A stretch of 37,380 nucleotides of DNA from Polaromonas sp. YR568 (GTDB taxonomy: Bacteria; Pseudomonadota; Gammaproteobacteria; Burkholderiales; Burkholderiaceae_C): NCBI GenBank assembly GCA_945860515.1, contig CAMARI010000006.1, forward strand, positions 1-37,380, in the 5' to 3' direction. Below the pieces are notes generated by a model. It was not told the DNA's origin. It did no database searches and worked only from the letters and a program-made list of their open reading frames with translations. This document shows positions 25,623-37,380 of the stretch, one piece after another. A program made the translations under genes and the position numbers. How positions within the stretch are numbered: position 1 is the stretch's first letter; the number at the start of each line of letters is the position of its first letter.

Positions 25623-25677
25623 AAATGCTCCTATATTAATAGCTACTCTTGCAGATATTCATTGGCTTTGGGGTTGA
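25623..25677 (+). repeat. Dispersed ~60-bp repeat, copy B (5' of the phosphoribosyltransferase gene)
   Basis: AAATGCTCCTATATTAATAGCTACTCTTGCAGATATTCATTGGCTTTGGGG. Confidence 0.7.
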
Positions 25678-25752
25678 GTTATGTCCACAAACCAAGCTCT
25701 TGGGCAGATTCCCCTTCAGGCCGGGGCCACATGTCGTGGGCAAGCGTGGGGG

Positions 25753-28324
<2,572 letters not shown>

Positions 28325-28394
28325 ACGCTGTTAAAGACAGGATTTTACCGGGCGAACGCCCCAGTTTCTGGCACAACAGCTTGCAGGCGCCATG

Positions 28395-28583
28395 TCAGCT
28401 TAAAAAAGCAATCGCCAGTATTCCCAAAACGACACTGCAAAGCCCGAAAAACCGGATTTGCCCGTCGTTCATTTTCAGAGCCTGTTCAAAAGCCTTTCGC
28501 CAGCTTGTGGGCGACAAAAAAGGCAGCAGCCCTTCAATGACCAACACCATGGCCAGTGCCAGCCAGACGCTGCTGCCGTTCAT
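28395..28583 (-). CDS. DUF2065 small membrane protein
   Basis: WLALAMVLVIEGLLPFLSPTSWRKAFEQALKMNDGQIRFFGLCSVVLGILAIAFLS. Confidence 0.88.
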   Translation of the reverse strand: MNGSSVWLALAMVLVIEGLLPFLSPTSWRKAFEQALKMNDGQIRFFGLCSVVLGILAIAFLS

Positions 28584-28592
28584 GGCGTACCT

Positions 28593-29498
28593 TTATTTTT
28601 TGGCTGGCGCTGCGCCGCCAGAGCTACCGGAGCCACGCATGGCTTTGAAAAAGTCTGACGAGGGGTCGAGCACCATCACGTCGCTTTTCTTGTTGAAGCT
28701 GGCTTTGTAAGCCTCCAGGCTACGGTAGAACTGGGCAAACTGGGCATCCCGGCCAAACGCTTCAGAATAGAGAGCGGCCGCCTTGGCATCACCCTCACCC
28801 TTGATTTTTTGCGCATCGCGGTAGGCGTCGGCAATCAGCACTTCACGCTGGCGATCAGCATCAGCACGAATTTTTTCACCTTCAGCGCTACCGGTCGAAC
28901 GCAGTTCATTGGCCACCTGCTGGCGTTCGGACTTCATGCGCTGATAAACCGAATCAGCAACAGACGGCGGGAAGTCGACACGCTTGATGCGGACGTCAAC
29001 GATTTCAATACCGAAAGTTTTAGCGTCGTCTATCAGGCGCTGCTGTACGCCCTGCATGATTTTGTCGCGGTCCGTCGACAGCACGTCCTTGACGGTACGC
29101 TTGGTCACTTCAGAGTTCAATGCGTCCTGTACCACCGAAGTCAGGCGCGCCTCAGCAGTTTGAATGCTGGTGCCACCCGAGTTGTTGCGGATGAATTGTT
29201 TGGGGTCAGCAATGCGCCACTTGACCAGCCAGTCAACCACCAGATTTTTCTTTTCTGCAGTTTGAATGGAGCCTGTCTCAGGGCTGTCCAGTGTCAGCAC
29301 ACGGCGGTCAAGAAACACCACGTTTTGAAACGGCTGGGGCAACTTGAAGCGCAGGCCCGGCTCCGTGATGACTTCCTTGATCTGGCCAAAGGAATAGAGC
29401 ACGCCAAACTGACGCTGATCAACCACAAAAAGAGTGGACGCAAAAAAAGCCACGGCCACCAGCAAGGTGGTGGTGATAGCGAATCCGAATTTATTCAT
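28593..29498 (-). CDS. hflC: Protease modulator HflC
   Basis: SPFH/prohibitin family: FVVDQRQFGVLYSFGQIKEVITEPGLRFKLPQPFQNVVFLDRRVLTLD. Confidence 0.96.
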   Translation of the reverse strand: MNKFGFAITTTLLVAVAFFASTLFVVDQRQFGVLYSFGQIKEVITEPGLRFKLPQPFQNVVFLDRRVLTLDSPETGSIQTAEKKNLVVDWLVKWRIADPKQFIRNNSGGTSIQTAEARLTSVVQDALNSEVTKRTVKDVLSTDRDKIMQGVQQRLIDDAKTFGIEIVDVRIKRVDFPPSVADSVYQRMKSERQQVANELRSTGSAEGEKIRADADRQREVLIADAYRDAQKIKGEGDAKAAALYSEAFGRDAQFAQFYRSLEAYKASFNKKSDVMVLDPSSDFFKAMRGSGSSGGAAPAKK

Positions 29499-29512
29499 TG
29501 TTGTTCTCCGGC

Positions 29513-30922
29513 TTAGCGGTTGTCACGATCACGGGTGCGTGAGCTATCGCGCGATCGCGTATCTGTTGGAGCAGGTGCTGGTGGGGCTACGGCGGCTGGC
29601 GCTGTAGGCACCACCGCAATGTCAGTGCTGCTGGCGCTGGGGGCAGTACCTGCCGCCTGCATCAGTTTGTCGAGCGGCAGGTACAGCAGGTTGCTGCCCT
29701 GCTTTGAATCCACAATGACCTTGGTCACACTGCTGTAAATTTGCTGCATGGCGTCCGTGTACATTCGGTCACGGGTGACCTGAGGTGCTTTTTGATACTC
29801 GTTGTACACCGACTTGAAGCGCTGCGAATCACCCTCGGCGCGCGCCACCACGTTGGACTTATAACCGTCAGCTTCTTCTTTCAGACGTGCGGCAGTACCC
29901 TTGGCGCGAGGCACCACCTCATTGGCATAAGCCTGGCCTTCATTTTTCAGTCGATCCCGATCCTGACCTGCCTTGAGAGCGTCGTCAAAAGCGGCTTGAA
30001 CCGGCTCGGGCGGCTGCACGTTTTGGATGTTGACGGTTTGAATCAAGATGCCGGTCTTGTAGCGGTCAAGCTGGGTTTGTACGCTTTTGACCACATCGCG
30101 CTGGATCGATTCGCGGTCTTTGTTCAGCACCGTGTCCATCGTGCCCTTGCCCACAACCTCTCGAATCGCAGATTCTGCTGCTTTTTTGACGGCATCATCA
30201 GGATTGCGGTTTTGAAATAGATAGTCAGCCGCACTCTTGAGACGGTACTGAATCGTGAATTTGACGTCGACAATGTTTTCATCCTGCGTCAGCATGGATG
30301 ATTCCTTGAGCCCAGCCGCACCAGCGGCAGAACCCCGGCCGATTTCGACCGACCGCAGCTGTGTCAGTGCTACTGTTTCATGTCGCTCGATCGGATAAGG
30401 CATGCGCCAGTTAAAACCAGCATCGCGCGTGCCCTTGAGTTCGCCAAACCGGGTAATGACCGCCTGCTGGCCCTCTTGCACAATGAAAAACCCTGTGCCC
30501 AACCAGATCAGCACAGCGACAGCCGCAATCAGGCCGGCCCCAATGCCCGCACTTTTCATGTCGGGCTGAAAGCCGCCGCCAGGGCTATTGCCGCCACCGC
30601 CACCGCCGCCCGCCGTGCGGCCACGTGTATTTTTGTTGCCACCAAACAGGCCATTGAGCTTGCGGTTGAAATCACGCCACAACTCGTCCAGATCAGGCGG
30701 ACCCTGGTTGCTTCCCTTTGGCCGGGGACGCTGCTCGGGGGCGGGTGCTGGACTTTCAGGCTCGGCGTTGGGTTTGGTTTCGCCGCCAGAAGGTTTGTCG
30801 GCGGCAGGCTTGTCACCATCACGGCCCCAGCGGTTATCGTTGAGATTGAACATGCCAAGGGTACGGTGTTTCAATCGGGCAGGCCATGTGGCCAAGGTTT
30901 GTAGCACGGGGTTCAGGTTCAT
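29513..30922 (-). CDS. hflK: FtsH protease activity modulator HflK (real start probably MFNLNDNRWGR, 30853)
   Basis: LNGLFGG...GTGFFIVQEGQQAVITRFGELKGTRDAGFNWRMPYPIERHETV; SPFH family. Confidence 0.95.
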   Translation of the reverse strand: MNLNPVLQTLATWPARLKHRTLGMFNLNDNRWGRDGDKPAADKPSGGETKPNAEPESPAPAPEQRPRPKGSNQGPPDLDELWRDFNRKLNGLFGGNKNTRGRTAGGGGGGGNSPGGGFQPDMKSAGIGAGLIAAVAVLIWLGTGFFIVQEGQQAVITRFGELKGTRDAGFNWRMPYPIERHETVALTQLRSVEIGRGSAAGAAGLKESSMLTQDENIVDVKFTIQYRLKSAADYLFQNRNPDDAVKKAAESAIREVVGKGTMDTVLNKDRESIQRDVVKSVQTQLDRYKTGILIQTVNIQNVQPPEPVQAAFDDALKAGQDRDRLKNEGQAYANEVVPRAKGTAARLKEEADGYKSNVVARAEGDSQRFKSVYNEYQKAPQVTRDRMYTDAMQQIYSSVTKVIVDSKQGSNLLYLPLDKLMQAAGTAPSASSTDIAVVPTAPAAVAPPAPAPTDTRSRDSSRTRDRDNR

Positions 30923-30976
30923 GAGGTCTTGCTCTTTTTTCAGTACTTCTATATTGTGCCTAATTCGCGACCCCGT

Positions 30977-32137
30977 CTACACTACGGCCTCAAATGTCTC
31001 GGGGATATCCAGTGAATTGCCCAAGGCAGCATGTGCCGACAGCAATTGCCTGAGCTGCGGCAAGCCGTCGCCAGTGTGTGCGCTCACAAAGACGCGCTCT
31101 ACCCGGCGAGTTGCTTCGGAGAAGGCATCTTTGACTTCAAACATATCGCTCAACTGCAGGGGCCAGCGTGATTTTTCAAGGGCATCGAGCTTGTTGAAGA
31201 TCAAAATCTGCGGTACGTCAGCCGCACCGATTTCCTCCAGAACGCGCTGCACCTGCTCAATCTGCTCGAGATAGTCGGAATTGGCCGCGTCAACCACGTG
31301 CAGCAACAGGTCGGCATCAGCGGCTTCCTGCAAGGTGGCTGCGAAAGCGTTGACCAGCCCGTGGGGTAAATCTCGAATAAACCCCACCGTGTCTGACAGC
31401 GACACCATGCGCTGCGCGTCCCCCAGATACAACTGCCGCGTGGTCGTGTCCAGCGTGGCAAAAAGCTGGTCAGCCGCGTAGGTTTTGGCTTTGACCAGCG
31501 AGTTGAACAAAGTTGATTTGCCAGCGTTGGTGTAGCCAACCAGCGAGATGCCGAAGGCGTTTCTCCGGTCGCGCTGGCGACGCTGGGTCTGGCGCTGTTT
31601 TTTGACTTTGGAGAGCCGCTCTTTGCAGCGTTTGATGGCTTCGCCAATCATGCGCTTGTCTAGTTCGATCTGCTTTTCGCCCGGGCCGCCACGCACGCCG
31701 GCGCCACCGGTTTGACGTTCCAAGTGGGACCAGCGCCGCACCAGACGGGTAGACGAATATTGCAGGCGGGCCAGCTCTACCTGTAATTTGCCTTCGTGGC
31801 TGCGTGCGCGCTGACCGAATATTTCCAGAATCAGCAAGGTTCGGTCGTTCACAGGCAGCTCAAGGTACCGCTCAAGGTTGCGCTGCTGGGCCGGGCTCAA
31901 GGCTTGGTCAAACAGCACCTCAGTAGCACCTACTTGCTGGGCCAGCATTTTGATCTCATCAGCCTTGCCGCTGCCGATGAAAAGCGCAGCGTCGGGCGCA
32001 CGGCGCTTGCAGGTCACGCGCTCAACAGGTTCAAGGCCTGCCGTTTGAGCGAGCAGACCCAATTCTTGCAATTCGCGGTCGAAATTGGGAAGACCCAAGT
32101 CGACACCAACCAATATGGCCAGTGGCTTGGGAGTCAC
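30977..32137 (-). CDS. hflX: GTPase HflX
   Basis: GGAGVRGGPGEKQIELDKRMI...ISLVGYTNAGKSTLFNSLVK...DTVGFIRDLPHGLVNAF. Confidence 0.97.
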   Translation of the reverse strand: MTPKPLAILVGVDLGLPNFDRELQELGLLAQTAGLEPVERVTCKRRAPDAALFIGSGKADEIKMLAQQVGATEVLFDQALSPAQQRNLERYLELPVNDRTLLILEIFGQRARSHEGKLQVELARLQYSSTRLVRRWSHLERQTGGAGVRGGPGEKQIELDKRMIGEAIKRCKERLSKVKKQRQTQRRQRDRRNAFGISLVGYTNAGKSTLFNSLVKAKTYAADQLFATLDTTTRQLYLGDAQRMVSLSDTVGFIRDLPHGLVNAFAATLQEAADADLLLHVVDAANSDYLEQIEQVQRVLEEIGAADVPQILIFNKLDALEKSRWPLQLSDMFEVKDAFSEATRRVERVFVSAHTGDGLPQLRQLLSAHAALGNSLDIPETFEAVV

Positions 32138-32148
32138 GCTGGTGGAAC

Positions 32149-32400
32149 TCAGCTTGCGGGGCTTTCTTCGGGGTTAGCGGCTGCAAAGTTGACAGCACGG
32201 CCCGGCACGATGGTCGAGATAGCGTGTTTGTAAACCATTTGCGTCACCGTGTTGCGCAACAAGACCACATACTGATCGAACGACTCGATCTGACCCTGCA
32301 ATTTGATCCCGTTGACGAGATAAATAGAAACCGGCACATGTTCTCTACGCAGGGTATTGAGAAACGGGTCCTGGAGTAACTGACCTTTATTATTGCTCAC
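32149..32400 (-). CDS. hfq: RNA chaperone Hfq
   Basis: [66 protein letters not shown]. Confidence 0.99.
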   Translation of the reverse strand: MSNNKGQLLQDPFLNTLRREHVPVSIYLVNGIKLQGQIESFDQYVVLLRNTVTQMVYKHAISTIVPGRAVNFAAANPEESPAS

Positions 32401-32468
32401 GATATTTTCCGTGTTAAAGAGTTAATAGACCCATACAGTATCACAGCAAACCTATGCCGTTTGTAGGT

Positions 32469-33812
32469 CTAGGCCGATTCCTTGTCTTTGTAAGGGTTTG
32501 TCGACGTTTTCATCTGAATCCGCATCGGCGTGCCGGTCAGGTCAAACTCCTTGCGAAAACGCCCTTCCAGAAAACGTTTGTAAGACTCGCTGACATGCTC
32601 CAGCGAATTGCCATGAACGATGATGATGGGAGGGTTCATGCCGCCCTGATGCGCGTAACGCAGCTTGGGCCGGAACACACCCACCCGCTGGGGCTGCTGG
32701 AACTGCACCGCCTCGAGCAGCAGGCGCGTCAAAACCGGGGTGGACATCTTCCGGTTGGCCGACGCATGCGCCTGCGCGATGGACTTCCACACAGGACCCA
32801 GTCCCTGGCGCTTGATGGCAGAAATGTAATGAATGGCCGCAAACTTCAAAAAAGCCAGGCGAGTTTCAACCGACCGGGCCAGGGTTTCCCGTTGATAGGC
32901 ATCTACGGCGTCCCATTTGTTGATGGCCAGAACCACGGCGCGGCCACTTTCCAGGATGTAACCCGCGATGTGCGCGTCCTGATCAGTCACGCCTTGGGTG
33001 GCATCGAGCAGTAGCAAGGCCACATTGCAATTTTCAATCGCCTGCAAGGTTTTAACGACTGAAAACTTTTCAATCGCCTCAAACACCTTGCCTTTGCGGC
33101 GCAAGCCGGCCGTATCAATCAATTCAAATTTTTGCCCCGCGCGCTCAAAAGGGACTGAAATGGCATCGCGCGTGGTACCGGGCAAATCAAACGCCACCAG
33201 ACGCTCTTCACCCAGCCAAGTGTTAATCAGCGTCGATTTGCCGACATTGGGTCGCCCCGCCACAGCCAGCTTGATGATGGACGGATCCTGGGGTTCGGAC
33301 TCCTCACCCTCCTCTGGCAAATGCAACAGTTCAAGGGCTGTGTCGACGAGCGTGCGCATGCCCTGACCGTGCGCCGCCGATACGCCTAGCACCTCGCCCA
33401 GGCCCAGTTCAAAAAACTCGGACAACTGAACACCTTCCAGCATCCCCTCTGCCTTGTTGGCCGTCAGGACCGTCGGTTTGCCCAGCTTGCGCAGGTAGGT
33501 GCCAATGTCGTAGTCTTGCGCACTGACGCCCGCGCGTGCATCCACCACAAAAATGACCACGTCGGCCTCTGCCACGGCCTGACGGGTTTGCTTGGCCATT
33601 TCCTTGTAAATGCCGCTTTGCGCGTCGGGCTCAAACCCACCCGTGTCAATCACGATGTATTCGTGGCTGCCGAGATTGCCGTTGCCGTAATGGCGATCGC
33701 GGGTCAGCCCGGCATAGTCAGCAACGATGGCGTCACGCGTTTTTGTCAGGCGATTGAATAAAGTGGATTTGCCTACATTGGGGCGGCCGACCAAGGCAAT
33801 AACGGGTTTCAT
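32469..33812 (-). CDS. der: Ribosome biogenesis GTPase Der
   Basis: Two G-domains: [21 protein letters not shown] and [22 protein letters not shown]-terminal KH-like region. Confidence 0.98.
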   Translation of the reverse strand: MKPVIALVGRPNVGKSTLFNRLTKTRDAIVADYAGLTRDRHYGNGNLGSHEYIVIDTGGFEPDAQSGIYKEMAKQTRQAVAEADVVIFVVDARAGVSAQDYDIGTYLRKLGKPTVLTANKAEGMLEGVQLSEFFELGLGEVLGVSAAHGQGMRTLVDTALELLHLPEEGEESEPQDPSIIKLAVAGRPNVGKSTLINTWLGEERLVAFDLPGTTRDAISVPFERAGQKFELIDTAGLRRKGKVFEAIEKFSVVKTLQAIENCNVALLLLDATQGVTDQDAHIAGYILESGRAVVLAINKWDAVDAYQRETLARSVETRLAFLKFAAIHYISAIKRQGLGPVWKSIAQAHASANRKMSTPVLTRLLLEAVQFQQPQRVGVFRPKLRYAHQGGMNPPIIIVHGNSLEHVSESYKRFLEGRFRKEFDLTGTPMRIQMKTSTNPYKDKESA

Positions 33813-33856
33813 AGCTGCTTTTCATGGACCACAAGGTCAGTCGATGTTGCGGTTTT

Positions 33857-35029
33857 TTACTCGGGTACAAAGCCGAAAATGCCGCCATTACGAGTGACTG
33901 CCACCAGGGTGTTGCCAGCCAGCACGGGGGCTGCAGCAACAGGAGAGCCATCCGTGCTCAAGCGGTTCAGCAAAGAGCCGTCTTCACGCGACAGCAAGTG
34001 AATCACGCCTGCAAAATCACCAATTGCCAAAGAACGTCCAACCACCAAAGGGGCCGTTAAATTGCGATAACGCAAAACATCGGTTGTCCAGGAACGCTCG
34101 CCATCCGAGCGATTCCAGGCCCTGACGACACCGTCAGATTCGGTGCCAAAAACGCGCTTGTCGTCACCATGAATACCTTGAGAGCCATTGGCGGGTTGCG
34201 ACCAGATCAGATTGCCGCGTGTCGTGTTGACACAGCCGACGCTGGCCTGAAAAGCCCGCGCGCACACCACCTCACCATCGCGGCTGACGCGCCCAACCAA
34301 GTCGACCAGCCGCTCAACATCGTTCACGCCTCGCGGAGACGCAATCGGCGCCTCCCAGCGGATGCTGCCGCTGGATGGGTTCAAACCGGCCAAACGCCCG
34401 CCCAAACCCACCACCAGCGTGTCACCCACCGCCAGCATGATGCCAGACTGCTTGAGCACCAAAGGCTCGTTGGGCCGCAACTGCGTCCACAGCTTGCGGC
34501 CGGTTTGCCCGTCATAAGCACTCACAGCGCGGTCCGCGGTCAGGATGAATACCCTTCCACCCGCCACAAATGGCGCTGTGTAAGCTTGCGCGGTCAGTTT
34601 TTGACGCCAAATCTCACGTCCACCAAGAAAAGCCACCGCCTCGTTCGCCTGGGTGACCACGGCCGACGTTTTTCCATCAGTGCCTATACCTGCGGCGATC
34701 GGTGCACCTGCGTTGGCACGCCAGAGGTCTGCACCCGTGCGGCCGTCGATAGAAACGAGTGAACCGTCGCCACCGGCCACAAAAACCGAATCGCCAACCA
34801 CCTGAACATCGAGCGGAAAATTGATCGGTCCAATGCGTGAAACCCAGGCCTGCCTGGCAACAACCGAACCACTCACAGGCTGCAAGGCTGCAGGCTGGGG
34901 CTTACTCGGGCCACTGAAATACGACATCATGGAGCAACCCGACAAGGGCAGAACAATTGCTATTAAAAAAGCAGCTATTCGCCCTTGTGAAATGAGGGCC
35001 AGAGGCATATTCAGCGCGTAAAAACTCAC
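33857..35029 (-). CDS. bamB: Outer membrane protein assembly factor BamB
   Basis: Lipobox LPLSGC; PQQ-like beta-propeller repeats; GTG start overlapping yfgM stop (GTGA). Confidence 0.95.
   Translation of the reverse strand: MSFYALNMPLALISQGRIAAFLIAIVLPLSGCSMMSYFSGPSKPQPAALQPVSGSVVARQAWVSRIGPINFPLDVQVVGDSVFVAGGDGSLVSIDGRTGADLWRANAGAPIAAGIGTDGKTSAVVTQANEAVAFLGGREIWRQKLTAQAYTAPFVAGGRVFILTADRAVSAYDGQTGRKLWTQLRPNEPLVLKQSGIMLAVGDTLVVGLGGRLAGLNPSSGSIRWEAPIASPRGVNDVERLVDLVGRVSRDGEVVCARAFQASVGCVNTTRGNLIWSQPANGSQGIHGDDKRVFGTESDGVVRAWNRSDGERSWTTDVLRYRNLTAPLVVGRSLAIGDFAGVIHLLSREDGSLLNRLSTDGSPVAAAPVLAGNTLVAVTRNGGIFGFVPE
34955..35012 (+). repeat. Dispersed ~60-bp repeat, copy I, inside the bamB signal-peptide coding region
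   Basis: ATTGCTATTAAAAAAGCAGCTATTCGCCCTTGTGAAATGAGGGCCAGAGGC. Confidence 0.65.
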
Positions 35030-35727
35030 TTTTTAGCCTCCGGATCAGCCGTTTTTGAAGACGCTACCAAAGAAGTCGCCACGGCCACCGGGTCAACGCC
35101 CAGTGCGTTGAGTTTGACCTCCACCAGGCGGCGGTATTCAGCACGCTCATCCAGCGTCTTGTAGGCTTTTTCATATTCAGCCCTGGCTTCGGGCTTTTTG
35201 CCCTGCAGCAGCAAAATGTCGCCACGCCTGTCACTGGCCAGAGACGCAAAATCTTTGGGGAAACTGCCAGACAGCAGCTTTAATGCTTCGTCATAAGCCT
35301 TGCCTTCCAGCAAAATGCCGGACAAACGCAATTTGGCAATCGACTGGTAGCCCTCGTCCTTGGCCTTGTCGGTCACCCAGGTCAGCGCCGCCTTGGACGC
35401 ATCCAGATTGCCTTTGTCATAAAAAACCTTGGCCGCCAGCAGGCCGGCTTGTTCTGCGTAAGCCGTGCCGCCAAAACGGTCTTTCATGTCTGCCAGCGAG
35501 CGCTCAATACGGGCCTGGTCACCCGACTGCACGGCCCGGTCTACTTCGTCATACATCGCAGAAGCTTGCGCAGCTTGCCGTGTTTGCCAGTACTGGTAGC
35601 CGTTCCATGCGGCTACCGTGCCAAAAACAGCAATCAGCAGCCAGGAAATTGCATTGCCGTACCGTTTCCAGAAATGTTTTAGCTCGGCAAGCTGTTCCTG
35701 CTCTTCAAGATCGAGGTGGTTTGACAT
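35026..35727 (-). CDS. YfgM-like tetratricopeptide/ancillary translocon protein
   Basis: DLEEQEQLAELKHFWKRYGNAISWLLIAVFGTVAAWNGYQYWQTRQAAQASAMYDEVDRAV; located hisS-yfgM-bamB. Confidence 0.92.
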   Translation of the reverse strand: MSNHLDLEEQEQLAELKHFWKRYGNAISWLLIAVFGTVAAWNGYQYWQTRQAAQASAMYDEVDRAVQSGDQARIERSLADMKDRFGGTAYAEQAGLLAAKVFYDKGNLDASKAALTWVTDKAKDEGYQSIAKLRLSGILLEGKAYDEALKLLSGSFPKDFASLASDRRGDILLLQGKKPEARAEYEKAYKTLDERAEYRRLVEVKLNALGVDPVAVATSLVASSKTADPEAKK

Positions 35728-35811
35728 ACGAATGGTTTAGGGTGTCGCGCCGATAAAGGGCACGGTTGGAACACAGGTTGATTTGCTCAATTGTAGAGGG
35801 ACAGTCTGGCG

Positions 35812-37122
35812 TCATACGATCGGACTGCCCAGCTTGTTCGCCCATAAAGCAACATCCTGCAGCCGATGCAAGGTTTGAGCGTCAATTTCGCCGGCCTCTG
35901 CAGACGCCCGCAAAGGCTTGAGGGCCACGCAACCTTGCGCCAGCTCGGCAGCGCCAAAGATCAATGCAAAGCGGGCACCACTGCCGTCGGCTTTTTTAAA
36001 CTGCGATTTCATGCTGCCCATGCCATCCACGCTCAGGCCTGAATGCATTTGCACACTGATGCCGGCTGCCCTGAGTTGCTGCAAAACTCTCAAGGCTACT
36101 GGCAAAGCTGAAGTCTCTGGAATCACGGCATAGGCGTCCAGAACCGGCATAGGTATGTCTTTGCCCTGCTCTTTGATGAGTTCAAGGACCCGCTCGACGC
36201 CCAATGCCCAGCCCACGGCAGGCGCAGCCTTGCCGCCAATTTGCTCGATCAGATAGTCGTAGCGGCCGCCGCCGCAAATCGTGCCTTGGGAACCCAGACT
36301 CCGAGTGACAAATTCAAACACGGTGAGGTTGTAGTAGTCCATACCGCGCACCAGCCGCGGGTTAATGCGGTAAGCAACACCATTGGCGTCAAGCATGGCT
36401 TTGACGCCGTCAAAGTGCTTTAGCGAAGCTTCACCCAGAAAATCCATCAATTGGGGAGCGGCCTCCAGCATGCTTTGCATGGCGGGGTTCTTGCTGTCGA
36501 GCAGACGCAGCGGGTTGCTGTGCAGGCGCCGTTTGGCCTCTGCATCGAGCACGTCGCTGTGCGCTTCAAAATAGACAATCAGCGCGGCCCGGTGCTGCTT
36601 GCGCTCGTCGGGCTGGCCCAGGCTGTTCAACTCCAGCTGAACGTCCGTCAAACCCAGTTCTTTCCAAAGGGCATCGGCAAGCAAAATCAGTTCGGCATCC
36701 ACTTCCGCGCCCGGAAAACCCAACGCTTCAGCACCCACTTGATGAAACTGCCGATAACGCCCACGCTGTGGACGCTCGTGGCGAAACATCGGCCCCATGT
36801 AATACAGGCGTTTGCCGCCCTCGTACAGCATGGAATGTTCCGCCACCGCGCGTACCACTCCCGCCGTATTTTCAGGCCGCAGTGTCAGGGCTTCTCCATT
36901 GAGCTTGTCTTCAAAAGAGTACATCTCTTTTTCAACAATATCGGTGACCTCGCCCAGTCCGCGTACGAACAGTGGGGTAGGCTCAACGATCGGTGTACGG
37001 ATATTACGGTAGGCATAGCGCGCCATGAGCGTGCGGACTTTGTCCTCCAGCCATTCCCACCGCGCTGAATCAGGCGGCAAGATGTCGTTCATGCCCTTAA
37101 CGGCACTTAATTTTTCAGCCAT
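35812..37122 (-). CDS. hisS: Histidyl-tRNA synthetase
   Basis: [23 protein letters not shown]...[24 protein letters not shown]...GGGRYDYL. Confidence 0.98.
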   Translation of the reverse strand: MAEKLSAVKGMNDILPPDSARWEWLEDKVRTLMARYAYRNIRTPIVEPTPLFVRGLGEVTDIVEKEMYSFEDKLNGEALTLRPENTAGVVRAVAEHSMLYEGGKRLYYMGPMFRHERPQRGRYRQFHQVGAEALGFPGAEVDAELILLADALWKELGLTDVQLELNSLGQPDERKQHRAALIVYFEAHSDVLDAEAKRRLHSNPLRLLDSKNPAMQSMLEAAPQLMDFLGEASLKHFDGVKAMLDANGVAYRINPRLVRGMDYYNLTVFEFVTRSLGSQGTICGGGRYDYLIEQIGGKAAPAVGWALGVERVLELIKEQGKDIPMPVLDAYAVIPETSALPVALRVLQQLRAAGISVQMHSGLSVDGMGSMKSQFKKADGSGARFALIFGAAELAQGCVALKPLRASAEAGEIDAQTLHRLQDVALWANKLGSPIV

Positions 37123-37140
37123 CGTTCACTAACAGTTAGG

Positions 37141-37380
37141 TCAAGCAGCTTCAGCGGAAGTTTTGCCAAAACGTTTTTCAATATAGTTTTCAACGATCAC
37201 ACGAAACTCTTGTGCGATGTTGTCGCCCCGAAGCGTCACGTTCTTTTCGCCATCGATGTAAACAGGCGCAGCGGGCGCCTCACCCGATCCTGGCAGGCTG
37301 ATGCCGATGTCGGCATGCTTGCTTTCACCGGGGCCATTGACGATGCAACCCATAACGGCCACTTTCATTTTCTCGACGCC
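37141..37380 (-). CDS. ispG: 4-hydroxy-3-methylbut-2-enyl diphosphate synthase IspG, C-terminal part (continues past the window edge)
   Basis: [58 protein letters not shown]; open at 37380. Confidence 0.95.
   Translation of the reverse strand, partial: GVEKMKVAVMGCIVNGPGESKHADIGISLPGSGEAPAAPVYIDGEKNVTLRGDNIAQEFRVIVENYIEKRFGKTSAEAA

Noticed and set aside
30585-30625. (CCG)n-like tract in hflK
   Set aside because: Encodes the Gly-rich linker (GGGGGGNSPGGG) typical of HflK; ordinary low-complexity coding.

Overview
The window looks like Betaproteobacterial chromosome, probably Comamonadaceae (Rhodoferax/Polaromonas-like), judged from gene order and codon usage; no search was run. The right ~12 kb is the conserved housekeeping block ispG-hisS-yfgM-bamB-der-hfq-hflX-hflK-hflC-DUF2065-hisZ-purA on the minus strand. 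The left and middle parts are more accessory: (i) an OlsB-like / PlcP-like metallophosphoesterase / Agt-like glycosyltransferase operon; (ii) a DCC-COQ7 fusion protein; (iii) an arsenic cluster with an aquaporin-type channel and no ArsB/Acr3 in the window; (iv) a TRAP transporter; (v) an H-NS family gene; (vi) a split chromate transporter; and (vii) a 714-aa protein of unknown function with an unusual architecture. The strongest finds are: a four-unit, exact 11-bp-period PHO-box-like array upstream of the olsB/plcP/agt operon, implying phosphate-controlled phosphorus-free lipid remodelling, with a small ORF and an intrinsic terminator between the array and the operon; a ~60-bp dispersed repeat family with at least 9 copies, two of which are read in the same antisense frame inside genes and supply hydrophobic segments of an aquaporin and of the BamB signal peptide; and a 13-bp inverted repeat that sequesters the start codon of a DsbA/FrnE-family gene and overlaps a leader ORF.
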